Assembly: GCA_029266525.1 (NCBI GenBank)
Contig: JAQSWQ010000079.1
Span: forward strand, 1-36,467
Direction: 5' to 3'
DNA length: 36,467 nt
Source of the DNA: Microvirga sp.
GTDB lineage: Bacteria; Pseudomonadota; Alphaproteobacteria; Rhizobiales; Beijerinckiaceae
The notes under the pieces were generated by a model. The model saw only the letters and a list, made by a program, of their open reading frames with translations. It ran no database searches and was not told the origin of the DNA. The first letter of the stretch is position 1; each line of letters begins with the position of its first letter. Shown here piece after piece: positions 25,372 to 33,188 of this stretch. Both the position numbers and the translations under genes were made by a program.

Positions 25372-27399
25372 TCACGCCACCCGCGGCGTCGCCTCCCGCA
25401 TCGCCGCCCATTGGCGTAGCAGCACCGGCACGACCAGCGCCGCGCCGACGAGCGAGGAGTAGAGCTCCGGCGCGACGAGCAGGATCGCCGCGACGATCAG
25501 GAGCACGCGCTCCCAGGCCGCGGTCCGGGTCAGAACCCAGCCGGTGATGCCGGCGGAGAGGCAGGTGATGCCGGCGACGCAGCCGAGGAAAGCGAGCCAG
25601 AAATCGGGCCAGGTGAAGCCCTTGGCGACGAGGAGCAGCGAGGGCGAGAAGACGAAGACGAAGGGCACCAGCACCTTGCCCAAGCCGAGCCGGAAGGCCG
25701 TGTTGCCGGTCCGGAACGGGTCGGCGCCCGCCATGCCCGCCGCGGCATAGGCCGCGAGTGCGACCGGCGGCGTGATGTCGGCGAGCACCCCGTAATAGAA
25801 CACGAAGAAATGGGCGACGATCGGCTCGACGCCGAGAAGCCCCAGCGCCGGCGCGGCGATCGTCACCATGATGATGTAGTTCGCGGTCGTCGGGATGCCG
25901 CAGCCCATCAGGATGCAGACGATGCCGGTCATGATCAGCGTGAACAGGAGCGTCAGCGCCTGGGGCGAGGCGAGGAAGGCGGGCAGCACGGTCCCGAGCA
26001 CAGCCGCCATGCTGCCGGCCGTCGAGGTCACGATGTAGGAGAGCTTGAAGCCGACGCCGGTCAGCGTCACGACGCCGACCACGATGCCGACGGTCGCTGC
26101 CGCGGCGCCGACCGCGAGCGCGTATTTCGCCCCGTCGCGCAGGCCCTCGAGCACCTCCCACACGCTCATGCGCTTGCGCGGGTTGAGAAGCCCGACCGCG
26201 ATGCACAGCGTGATGCCCCAGAAGGCGGCGAGATAAGGCGTGTAGCCGGCGACCAGGATGCCGATCAGCGCGATGAGCGGGATGACGGTCGGCCAGTCGC
26301 GGCGGAAAGCCTCCTTAAGATCCGGCATCTCCTCGGGCCGAAGGCCGCGCAGCCCGTTGCGCTTCGCCTCGAAATGGACCTGCATGAAGACGCCGAAGAA
26401 ATGCATGAAGGCCGGCACGATCGCGGCAAGGATGATGGTCGTGTAGGGCAGGTTGAGGAACTCGATCATCAGGAACGCCGCGGCGCCCATGATCGGCGGC
26501 GTGATCTGCCCGCCGGTCGAGGCGGTGGATTCGACCGCAGCCGCGAAGTGCTTCTTGTAGCCGAGGCGGATCATCGCCGGGATGGTGAGCGAGCCGACCG
26601 TCACGGTGTTCGCGACGGAGGAGCCCGAGATCATGCCGAAGAGGGCCGAGCCGAAGATCGCGACCTTCGCCGGCCCGCCGGCATAGCGGCCGGCGACCCA
26701 GGCGGCGCAATCGAGGAACAGCTGCCCGAGACCGATCCGCGTCGCGAAGACGCCGAACAGCACGAAGTGGAACACGTAGGTGGCGACGACGCCGAGCGCG
26801 ATGCCGTAGACGCCCTGCGTGGTGAGATAGAGGTGGTCGATGAGCTGCGAGAAGCTGGAGCCGGGGTGGACCAGGATGCCCGGCATGTGGCGGCCGAACA
26901 CCGCATAGAGCATGAACACGCTGGCGATGATCGGCAGCGGCCAACCGACCGACCGTCGCGTCGCCTCGAACAGCACCAGGATCAGCACGCTCCCGAGCAC
27001 CACGTCGATGGTCTCCGGGTTGCCGACCCGGAAGGCGAGGTCATCGAGCGGGATCAGTGGCACATGCGCGACTGCGATCACCGCGCCGATCGCGAGCGCC
27101 CAGTCGAAAAACGGGATGCCGAGCGGGCGCCAGAGGCTCGGGCGGGCGGGCGGATCGTCGTAGTGCCGCTTCGAGAACGGGAAGACGAGGAAGATCAGCC
27201 CGAGCACGAAGGAGAGGTGGATGCCGCGGTGCACGGTCTCCTGGAGGAGGCCGAAGCCGGCCGTGTAGTAGTGGAAGATCGAGAGCGTGATCAGCAGCGC
27301 GCCGACGAGCTTTCCGGCGAGCGGCGCGAGCGGGCGGAAGCGGATCTCGGAATCGAACTTCTCTTCGAGCTCGCGGGCCTTCGCCTCGTCGAGTTCCAT
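25372..27399 (-). CDS. TRAP transporter permease, fused small and large subunits (4TM/12TM type)
   Basis: The 675-residue membrane protein joins a DctQ-like N-terminal part (after about 60 cytoplasmic residues) to a DctM-like part. The latter contains FGSALFGMISGSSVANTVTV, STASTGGQITPPIMGAAAFL and GCGIPTTANYIIMVTIAAPA, hallmarks of TAXI-type TRAP permeases. Such transporters use a sodium or proton gradient to import organic acids captured by a TAXI binding protein; the matching gene lies directly upstream on the same strand. ATG 27399 is the chosen start. An in-frame ATG at 27429 falls inside a palindromic repeat and is less likely. The ligand is unknown (glutamate or C4-dicarboxylates in some systems). 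Confidence 0.9.
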   Translation of the reverse strand: MELDEAKARELEEKFDSEIRFRPLAPLAGKLVGALLITLSIFHYYTAGFGLLQETVHRGIHLSFVLGLIFLVFPFSKRHYDDPPARPSLWRPLGIPFFDWALAIGAVIAVAHVPLIPLDDLAFRVGNPETIDVVLGSVLILVLFEATRRSVGWPLPIIASVFMLYAVFGRHMPGILVHPGSSFSQLIDHLYLTTQGVYGIALGVVATYVFHFVLFGVFATRIGLGQLFLDCAAWVAGRYAGGPAKVAIFGSALFGMISGSSVANTVTVGSLTIPAMIRLGYKKHFAAAVESTASTGGQITPPIMGAAAFLMIEFLNLPYTTIILAAIVPAFMHFFGVFMQVHFEAKRNGLRGLRPEEMPDLKEAFRRDWPTVIPLIALIGILVAGYTPYLAAFWGITLCIAVGLLNPRKRMSVWEVLEGLRDGAKYALAVGAAAATVGIVVGVVTLTGVGFKLSYIVTSTAGSMAAVLGTVLPAFLASPQALTLLFTLIMTGIVCILMGCGIPTTANYIIMVTIAAPALGLLGVEPIVAHFFVFYYGVLADITPPVALAAYAAAGMAGADPFRTGNTAFRLGLGKVLVPFVFVFSPSLLLVAKGFTWPDFWLAFLGCVAGITCLSAGITGWVLTRTAAWERVLLIVAAILLVAPELYSSLVGAALVVPVLLRQWAAMREATPRVA

Positions 27400-27424
27400 G
27401 GTGGGCACGACCGCACCGCCATTT

Positions 27425-27566
27425 GTCATTCCGGGGCTCGCCGGAGGCGAGAACCCGGAACCCATAAACACATGTGGCGGCGATTACGCGCGATCATTTC
27501 GACGCCATCGGCGAGACGTGTGTTCATGGGTTCCGGGCTCTCCGCTTCGCGGAGCCCCGGAATGAC
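27425..27566. repeat. Palindromic intergenic repeat, family 2, copy D
   Basis: This has the same 15-base outer arms as copy C (GTCATTCCGGGGCTC at 27425-27439 and its complement at 27552-27566), the same inner GGAACCCAT / ATGGGTTCC pair, and an identical length of 142 bases, but a different centre. It lies between the TAXI binding-protein gene and its permease gene, so a transcript through both must cross it. That could lower permease expression relative to the binding protein. Confidence 0.88.
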
Positions 27567-27581
27567 GGCGCGATGCGGCTC

Positions 27582-27619
27582 GGGATCCCGGCTCTCCGCT
27601 TCGCTCCGGCCGGGATGAC
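27582..27619. repeat. Half copy of a family 2-related repeat
   Basis: GGATCCCGGCTCTCCGC followed by CTCCGGCCGGGATGACC matches the right half of the repeat at 28693-28788. Only one half is present, directly after the full copy D. This suggests nested or partial insertion, or recombination between copies. Confidence 0.6.
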
Positions 27620-27636
27620 CTCCCTGCGGGAGGTCA
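27616..27636 (-). terminator. Hairpin starting at the stop codon of the TAXI gene
   Basis: TGACCTCCC and GGGAGGTCA pair perfectly (9 bp) around a 3-base loop. On the minus strand the first three bases are the TGA stop of the TAXI gene. It may terminate transcription or protect the 3' end of a binding-protein mRNA, with the permease expressed at a lower level beyond it. Confidence 0.5.
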
Positions 27637-28611
27637 TTTCAGCACGCCGGCTTCCTTGTAGAACTTCTCGGCGCCGGGATGGAGCGGGATGCCGAGGCCG
27701 GTGGTCGCGTTCTTGAGCGTGATGAGCTTGCCCTTGGCGTGGCCGGCGTCGAGCTGCTTGCGCGTCTCCTCGCTCCACAGCGCCTTGGTGATCTTGTAGA
27801 CGAGATCCTCGGATTGCTTCGCGCTCGTCACCCACTGCGCGTTGACCGAGATGGTCTGCGTCTCGGGGACGTCCTTGTAGACGCCGGCGGGCACGGTGTC
27901 CTTGGCGAAGAACTTGTACTCCGAGAGGAGCTTCTCGACCTGCGGCCCGGTGATCGGCACGAGGCTGATGCCGGACGAGGTCGCGAGCTCGGAGATCGCG
28001 CCGGTCGGATAGCCGCCGACGAAGAAGAAGGCGTCGAGCGCGTTGTCCTTGAGCCGGTCGCCGGCGGGGCCCGGCTTGAGGTATTCCGGCTTGATGTCCT
28101 TCTCGGTGAGGCCGAAGGCCTGCAGCACGAGGCGGGAATCGACGATCGTGCCGGAGCCCGGCTCGTCGATCGACACGCGCTTGCCCTTGAGGTCGGCGAC
28201 CGATTTGATGTTGGCGTCCTTGCGGGCGACGATATGCACGGTCTCGGGATAGAGGGTCGCGATCAGGCGCAGGTCGGTGACCTTCGGCTTGCCCTCGTAG
28301 AGGCCGGTGCCGGTGTAGGCCCAATAGGCCACATCCGACTGGGTGAAGCCGGACTCCGACGAGCCGCCCTGGATGGCGTTGACGTTCGCAACCGAGCCGT
28401 TCGAGGCGACCGCGGTCGAGACCAGGCCCTGCACGCCCTTGCCATCGGCGCCCGAGATGGCGTTCGCGATCAGCCCGCCGATCGGATAGTAGGTGCCGCC
28501 GGTGCCGCCGGTGCCGATGCGGAAGAAGGTCTGGCCCTGCGCCAGCGCTACGCCCGCGCAGCCCGCCGCGAGCGCTAGGGCGAGCGCCAAACGCCTCGTG
28601 ATCGTGATCAT
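27634..28611 (-). CDS. TAXI-family TRAP transporter solute-binding protein
   Basis: A Sec signal peptide (RRLALALALAAGCAGVALAQ) precedes the TAXI signature FFRIGTGGTGGTYYPIGGLI. Further family blocks are DLKGKRVSIDEPGSGT and DAFFFVGGYPTGAISELA. The protein has 325 residues, a full-length TAXI protein. It binds an organic acid in the periplasm and delivers it to the fused permease encoded about 230 bases downstream. ATG 28611 was chosen because it begins the signal peptide and has AGAGGAATATCC upstream; longer in-frame starts run through a repeat. The gene is preceded by repeat F and then the cupin gene on the same strand. Confidence 0.93.
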   Translation of the reverse strand: MITITRRLALALALAAGCAGVALAQGQTFFRIGTGGTGGTYYPIGGLIANAISGADGKGVQGLVSTAVASNGSVANVNAIQGGSSESGFTQSDVAYWAYTGTGLYEGKPKVTDLRLIATLYPETVHIVARKDANIKSVADLKGKRVSIDEPGSGTIVDSRLVLQAFGLTEKDIKPEYLKPGPAGDRLKDNALDAFFFVGGYPTGAISELATSSGISLVPITGPQVEKLLSEYKFFAKDTVPAGVYKDVPETQTISVNAQWVTSAKQSEDLVYKITKALWSEETRKQLDAGHAKGKLITLKNATTGLGIPLHPGAEKFYKEAGVLK

Positions 28612-28692
28612 GGATATTCCTCTCGTCATGGGGAGGCCGATACCATCGCCGAGAGCGCGCGGGCTGTCGAGTGTCCGCCAACCCTCGCGGGG

Positions 28693-28788
28693 GTCGTCCC
28701 GGGCGTAGCGAAGCGAAGACCCGGGACCCACGGCGGCTGGGGCTTGGATCCCGGCTCTCCGCCGCGGCGCGGCTCCGGCCGGGATGAC
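28693..28788. repeat. Palindromic intergenic repeat, family 2-related, copy F
   Basis: GTCGTCCCGGGCGTAGCGAA at the left and CCGGCCGGGATGAC at the right form imperfect complementary ends around GATCCCGGCTCTCCGC. It separates the cupin gene from the TAXI gene and may terminate the ior-cupin transcript. The right half recurs at 27582-27619, and the general plan matches 32961-33054. Confidence 0.7.
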
Positions 28789-28799
28789 CCGCCTGGGAT

Positions 28800-29207
28800 T
28801 CAGGCGCTTGGCGCCACCGCGTATTGCTCGTCCGAGACATGCTCGAGCCAATCGACATGGACGCCGTCGAGGTGCTCGTGCAGCGCGATGTGGACCATGC
28901 CGTTCTCAGGGGAAGCGCCGTGCCAGTGCTTTTCGTGCGGCGGGATCCAGACCGTGTCGCCCGGCCTGATCTCGCGCACCGGCCCGCCCCAAACCTGGGC
29001 GCGGCCGACGCCGGTGACGACGTGCAGCGTCTGGCCAAGCGGATGGGTATGCCAGGCGGTGCGGGCGCCGGGCTCGAAGGTGACGCGCACAGCCTTGATG
29101 CGCGCCGGCGCCGGCGCCTCGACGATCGGGTCCTGCCAGACCGTGCCGGTGAACCATTCCGCCTTGGCACGGCGGCTCGGCTGCGCGGCGGCTTTCGTGA
29201 TCTCCAT
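28800..29207 (-). CDS. Small cupin-domain protein
   Basis: The 135-residue protein is a single cupin barrel. Motif 1 is GARTAWHTHPLGQTLHVVTG, with the two metal-binding histidines but Gln where many cupins have Glu. Motif 2 is GDTVWIPPHEKHWHGASPE. This YhhW/carboxymuconolactone-decarboxylase-associated subtype is usually a cytoplasmic metal protein of unknown or isomerase/dioxygenase-like activity. It starts 17 bases after the iorB stop, so it belongs to the iorAB operon. A role in handling an aromatic keto acid or its product is possible but not shown. The start ATG 29207 has GGAGAGCC upstream. Confidence 0.85.
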   Translation of the reverse strand: MEITKAAAQPSRRAKAEWFTGTVWQDPIVEAPAPARIKAVRVTFEPGARTAWHTHPLGQTLHVVTGVGRAQVWGGPVREIRPGDTVWIPPHEKHWHGASPENGMVHIALHEHLDGVHVDWLEHVSDEQYAVAPSA

Positions 29208-29224
29208 GCGGCTCTCCTGATGCG

Positions 29225-30754
29225 TTACTCCGCCGCCTTGGGCAGGGGCGACAAGCGGGCGATCGCGTCGTCCAAGGCAAGACCGCTGTCGTCCGCGACC
29301 GCCGCCTTGCGCAGCTCGCGCATGACCTCGGCCGCGTTCGGAAAAGCAGCCATCTGCGGCAGCATGGCGATCAGCGTGTTGAAGCGGGCGCGCCCGCGCT
29401 CATGCGTCTCGCCATAGCCCTTGACGAGGTTGCGGCAGGCGGCGACCTCGACGGCGAGCGCGTAGTCGCTCGCGGCGGTGCGCCGCACGGCATCGAGCCA
29501 GGACTGCAAGAAAGCCTGCTCGCGTGCGAAGCGCAGCGAGCCCGGCCGCAACGGCTTCAGCGCGGCGACCGCATAGAGCTGGAGGAAGCCGAGGATGGTC
29601 GTTGTGCGCACCACGCGTCCGCGCTTGGCGAAGCGCTCGACCAGCCGGCGCGCCCATGTGGTGCCGAGCAGCCATTCGCCCCAGCGCTTCGGCAACGTAT
29701 CGGCGATCTCCTCGATGCGCGGGTGCATGAACTCGGCGACCTCGAGGACCTGGCCCTCGGAAAGCCGCACCTCGTCGCGCACGCGCTGGAAGCGCGACGG
29801 CCGGATCTTCAGCTCGGCGACCCGGATAGTGTCCTCATAGGCCATGCCGAGCGCCAGCTGCCGCGCGACCTCGGCGAGGAGACGCCCGTCCTCCGCGCGC
29901 TGCGCGAAGGGGCGCAGCCGGTCGAGGTAGAGCCGCGCGTAAGAGGCGTCCTGGTAGTCGGTGGTGCGCTCGACGCCGAGTCGGATCACCTCGCGCGCCG
30001 AATCAGGGAAGATCTCGAGATCGGATGCGCCCGCGGCCGCGTCGCGACCGTCGAGGGTGGGCGGCGGCAGCGCGCCCGAGCCTTGCGGCGGCTGGCGTAC
30101 GGCCGGCGTCCCGCTCTCGGCGGCCTCGAATCCGGCAGCGAAGGCCGCGAGGCTCGCCTTCACGCCGACACCGCCGCGGCGGATCGCGGCCTCGAAGGCG
30201 GCGCGCCCGAAGGGCAGCGCGCCCGAGCCGGCGAGCACGCCGAAGAGCACGGCGCTGATCACGCTACCGGTCGCCTCGGCCAAGGCCGCCATGTCGAATG
30301 CGATGAGCCGCTTCGCCGCCGCGCGGCAGCCTTCCAGAAGCCCGGCCTCGTCGACCCGCCCGTCAGTCAGCGCGATGCGCTCGGTCATCGAGTAAACGCG
30401 GTGGGTCGACGCGATCAGCGTGGTGCGGTCGGGCGTGACGAAGCCGCGCTGGACCGCCCTCCCCGCCTCCATCAGCTCGGAGGCGATGATCACGTCGACA
30501 TCGCCCGGCATCGGCATCAGCGCCAAGACCGGATCGCGCCCGGCCTTCGCGGCCGCCGCCTTGGGGAAGAGCTCGACATAGTAGATCGTGGCGCCGGTGC
30601 GCTGCGCGACGCCGGGCACCGAGGTCGCCTGGGCGATGTAGCCGCCGGTCTGGCCGAGATCGACGATCCAGTCGGCGAGCACTCCGCCGCCCTCCCCGCC
30701 CATGGCGAGAATCGCGATGGTGATCGGGCGGGCGCTTAGGTCGAGAACGGTCAT
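29225..30754 (-). CDS. iorB: Indolepyruvate ferredoxin oxidoreductase beta subunit (long proteobacterial form)
   Basis: The 509-residue protein starts with a pyruvate:ferredoxin-oxidoreductase gamma-type domain (about residues 1-220; ILAMGGEGGGVLADWIVDLG, then TSVPGVAQRTGATIYYVELF). It continues with a long helical extension (RPSRFQRVRDEVRLSEGQVL, ETHERGRARFNTLIAMLPQM). Archaeal IorB has only the first domain, about 200 residues; the extended form is known from proteobacteria. With IorA it oxidatively decarboxylates aryl-pyruvates to aryl-acetyl-CoA. ATG 30754 overlaps the iorA stop (ATGA), giving coupled translation. The frame is open far upstream antisense to iorA, but the overlap and domain start decide the start codon. 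Confidence 0.9.
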   Translation of the reverse strand: MTVLDLSARPITIAILAMGGEGGGVLADWIVDLGQTGGYIAQATSVPGVAQRTGATIYYVELFPKAAAAKAGRDPVLALMPMPGDVDVIIASELMEAGRAVQRGFVTPDRTTLIASTHRVYSMTERIALTDGRVDEAGLLEGCRAAAKRLIAFDMAALAEATGSVISAVLFGVLAGSGALPFGRAAFEAAIRRGGVGVKASLAAFAAGFEAAESGTPAVRQPPQGSGALPPPTLDGRDAAAGASDLEIFPDSAREVIRLGVERTTDYQDASYARLYLDRLRPFAQRAEDGRLLAEVARQLALGMAYEDTIRVAELKIRPSRFQRVRDEVRLSEGQVLEVAEFMHPRIEEIADTLPKRWGEWLLGTTWARRLVERFAKRGRVVRTTTILGFLQLYAVAALKPLRPGSLRFAREQAFLQSWLDAVRRTAASDYALAVEVAACRNLVKGYGETHERGRARFNTLIAMLPQMAAFPNAAEVMRELRKAAVADDSGLALDDAIARLSPLPKAAE

Positions 30755-32883
30755 GCCGGCTCGAGCCGGCGCTGCAGCGCGCCGATCACCGCGTTGCGCA
30801 GCCGCGCCTTCAGGCGGTCCCAAGCGTTGGGGTTGTTGACGATCGAGGCGCGGTAGAAGGAGGGGCAAAGCACCGCCGCATGCGCGACCTCGCCGCAGAG
30901 CCCGCAGCCGACGCAGGAGTTGATGACCTTGGTCACCGGCTCGGCCCGCAGCGGATCGGGGTTCGGCGCGACCGTCAGCGAGGGGCAGCCCGACAGGCGG
31001 ATGCAGGAGTGGTCGCCGGTGCAGGTGTCGTGGTCGACGCCGAAGCGGTCGCGCACCACGCGCTTGCCGTCCTTGATCGCCTTTGCGGCGATCGGGCGCT
31101 CGCGGCGCTGCTTGTTCAGCATGCACTCCGACTGGGCGACGATGACCTTCGGACCCTTCTCCGGCGTGGTCAGCGCCTCCTTCAGCGTGTCGCGCATGCG
31201 CGCGACATCGTAGGTGCGGGTCAGCGTGCGCACCCATTTCACGCCGACCCCGCGCACCGCCTTCTCGATCGAGTTCCTGGTCGAGCGGATGCCATTCTGC
31301 GCCTGCGAGGAGAGGAGGTCCTGCCCGCCGGTCGCGGCCGAGTAACCGTTGTCCACGATGATGTGGACGTTGTCGCTCTTGTTGAAGACGGCGTTGCCGA
31401 TGGAGGAGACGAGGCCGTTGTGCCAGAAGCCGCCGTCGCCGAGGACCGCGATGGCGCGCTTGGTCGCGCTGGCGTTGAGCGCTGCCGCGCCCGCCCCGCC
31501 GAGCCCGTAACCCATGGTGGTGTTGCCGATATTGAAGGGCGGCAGGATCGAGAAGAGGTGGCAGCCGATGTCGCAGCTCACGTGATGCGGCCCCAATTCG
31601 CGCTCGACGAGCTTCATCGCGGCGAAGATCGGGCGCTCCGGGCAGCCGGTGCAGAAGGAGGGCGGCCGGCCGTGGATGTTCGGCGCGACCGTGCTTGCGG
31701 CTCTCGCCAGGCGGGCCTTGTCGAGCTCGTTCTCCGGCTCGCCGGCGACGAGGTCCGGCCGGTGCTTCTCGATGAACCGGCGGATGCCGTCGCGCACCAC
31801 GCCGCCGGTGTACTCGCCGGCCATGGGCAATAGGCCCTTGCCCTCGATCCGGGTCTGGATGTCGGCCCGGCGCAGGATGGTGTTGACCGCCTGCTCGATG
31901 AATTCGGGCTGGCCCTCCTCCACGACGAGGAGCGCGCGCTTGCCGGCGCAGAAGCGCGCGAACTCGGCGTCGATCAAGGGGTAGGTGACGTTGAGCACGT
32001 AGAGCGGCACGCGGGTGTTGCCGAACGAATCGGCAAGGCCGAGCCGCTCCAAGGCGCGCACCACGCCGTTGTACATCCCGCCCTGCAGGACGATGCCGAT
32101 GTCGTCGGCGTCGCCGTCGAAGAACTCGTTGAGCGCGTTCTCGGCCACGAACTTCACCGCGGCCGGCCAGCGTCCTTCGATCTTCTCCTTCTCGTGGGCG
32201 TAGGTCATCGGCGGCAGCGCGATGCGATTGGCGTCCCGCATCGGGCGCTCGAGCGCGTCCTTCAGCGTGAAGGCGGGCCGCGCATTCGCCTTGGTCGTGA
32301 ACGAGCCGTAGACGTGGCAGGCGCGGATGCGCAGCTCGAGCATCACCGGCGTGTTCGAGGCTTCCGAGAGCTCGAAGCCCTTCTCGACCATGCGCACGAT
32401 GGTCGGCAGGTTCGGGCGCGGGTCGAGAAGCCACACCTGGGACTTCATGGCGAAGGCGTGGCTGCGCTCCTGCATGATCGAGGAGCCCTCGCCGTAATCC
32501 TCGCCGACGATGATCAGCGCGCCGCCCTTGACGCCGCCGGAGGCGAGGTTCGCGAGCGCATCCGAGGCGACGTTGACCCCGACCGGCCCCTTGAAGGTGA
32601 CGGCGCCGCGCAAGGGATAGTTCACCGAGGCCGCAAGCGTCGCGGTCGCGGTTGCCTCGCTCGCGCTCGACTCGAAGCGGATGCCGAGCTCCTCGAGGAT
32701 GTCGTTGGCATCGGCGAGCACGTCGACGAGGTGCGAGATCGGCGCGCCCTGGTAGCCGGCGACATAAGAGACGCCGGATTGCAGCAGGGCTTTCGTAACC
32801 GCGAGGATGCCCTCGCCGCGAAAGACCTCGCCCTCGCCGAGCCTCAGCGTCTTCACCTCTTCCTTGAAGGACCGTTCGGCCAT
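30751..32883 (-). CDS. iorA: Indolepyruvate ferredoxin oxidoreductase alpha subunit
   Basis: The 710-residue enzyme has an N-terminal pyrimidine-binding domain (VTKALLQSGVSYVAGYQGAP at about 29-48) and a central CTGCPERP at 411-418. The thiamine-diphosphate motif begins GDGGFWHNG at about 482 and ends IIVDNG near 513. At the C-terminus is a ferredoxin-like cluster region with CTGDHSCIRLSGCP near 621-634 and CVGCGLCGEVAHAAVLCP near 657-674. The first cysteine set is CX5CX5CP rather than the usual CXXCXXCX3CP, so one cluster may be altered or lost. It transfers electrons from aryl-pyruvate (indole-, phenyl- or hydroxyphenylpyruvate) oxidation to ferredoxin, forming the acyl-CoA. A sigma70-like promoter lies 24 bases upstream of ATG 32883. 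Confidence 0.93.
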   Translation of the reverse strand: MAERSFKEEVKTLRLGEGEVFRGEGILAVTKALLQSGVSYVAGYQGAPISHLVDVLADANDILEELGIRFESSASEATATATLAASVNYPLRGAVTFKGPVGVNVASDALANLASGGVKGGALIIVGEDYGEGSSIMQERSHAFAMKSQVWLLDPRPNLPTIVRMVEKGFELSEASNTPVMLELRIRACHVYGSFTTKANARPAFTLKDALERPMRDANRIALPPMTYAHEKEKIEGRWPAAVKFVAENALNEFFDGDADDIGIVLQGGMYNGVVRALERLGLADSFGNTRVPLYVLNVTYPLIDAEFARFCAGKRALLVVEEGQPEFIEQAVNTILRRADIQTRIEGKGLLPMAGEYTGGVVRDGIRRFIEKHRPDLVAGEPENELDKARLARAASTVAPNIHGRPPSFCTGCPERPIFAAMKLVERELGPHHVSCDIGCHLFSILPPFNIGNTTMGYGLGGAGAAALNASATKRAIAVLGDGGFWHNGLVSSIGNAVFNKSDNVHIIVDNGYSAATGGQDLLSSQAQNGIRSTRNSIEKAVRGVGVKWVRTLTRTYDVARMRDTLKEALTTPEKGPKVIVAQSECMLNKQRRERPIAAKAIKDGKRVVRDRFGVDHDTCTGDHSCIRLSGCPSLTVAPNPDPLRAEPVTKVINSCVGCGLCGEVAHAAVLCPSFYRASIVNNPNAWDRLKARLRNAVIGALQRRLEPA

Positions 32884-32913
32884 CCTGGTCTCCGCGCGCC
32901 GTCGCGTGAGCGC

Positions 32914-32942
32914 ATACTAGAAATCCCACCCGAGGTGGTCAA
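32914..32942 (-). promoter_or_regulatory. Sigma70-like promoter of iorA-iorB-cupin
   Basis: On the minus strand TTGACC (32937-32942) and TAGTAT (32914-32919) are separated by exactly 17 bases, about 31 bases before the iorA ATG. Both boxes match five of six and four of six consensus positions. This is the best promoter in the window, and implies a 5' leader of only about 24 bases. Confidence 0.6.
32926..32938. promoter_or_regulatory. Operator-like dyad inside the iorA promoter spacer
   Basis: CCACCCGAGGTGG has perfect 5-base arms around a 3-base centre and lies between the -10 and -35 boxes, touching the -35. A protein bound here would block RNA polymerase, so it is a candidate repressor site. 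No regulator gene lies next to it. Confidence 0.4.
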
Positions 32943-32960
32943 AAAAACACCCCCTCGCCG

Positions 32961-33054
32961 GTCATCCCGACCGAAGCGTAGCGGAGAGCCGGATCCAGCC
33001 TTCGCCGCCGGCGCCATGGATCCCGGATAGCCGCTCTGCGGCTTCCGGGATGAC
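32961..33054. repeat. Palindromic intergenic repeat, family 2-related, copy G
   Basis: GTCATCCCGACCGAAGCGTA at the left faces CTTCCGGGATGAC at the right, with GGATCCAG / ATGGATCC in the middle. The arms are imperfect complements. It lies between the divergent iorA and dctP promoters, so it is not placed as a terminator and may insulate the two transcription units. Confidence 0.7.
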
Positions 33055-33081
33055 CCCGGACGACCGGCCGGGCGAGACCGT

Positions 33082-33110
33082 TTGACAGGTCCGGCCGGTT
33101 ACGGTGAATT
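33082..33110 (+). promoter_or_regulatory. Candidate promoter of the dctP operon
   Basis: A consensus TTGACA (33082-33087) is followed after 17 bases by TGAATT (33105-33110), 78 bases before the dctP ATG. The -10 box matches only three of six positions. The placement relative to the gene is good. Confidence 0.4.
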
Positions 33111-33188
33111 CGCCCGCATACCAGCCGCGGCCCCGCTCGTGACGATGCCGGGCGAGAAGCCGCCGCCATCTCACGGGAGGACATCACC

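Noticed and set aside
25810-27618. A 600-codon plus-strand open frame opposite the TRAP permease
   Set aside because: Its composition is dominated by Arg, Asp, His and Glu from antisense reading of membrane-protein codons; the minus strand encodes a clear TRAP permease.
30755-32929. Upstream extension of the iorB frame to over 1200 codons
   Set aside because: The extension lies in another frame within iorA, has no similarity to known proteins, and the ATGA overlap gives a natural start at 30754.
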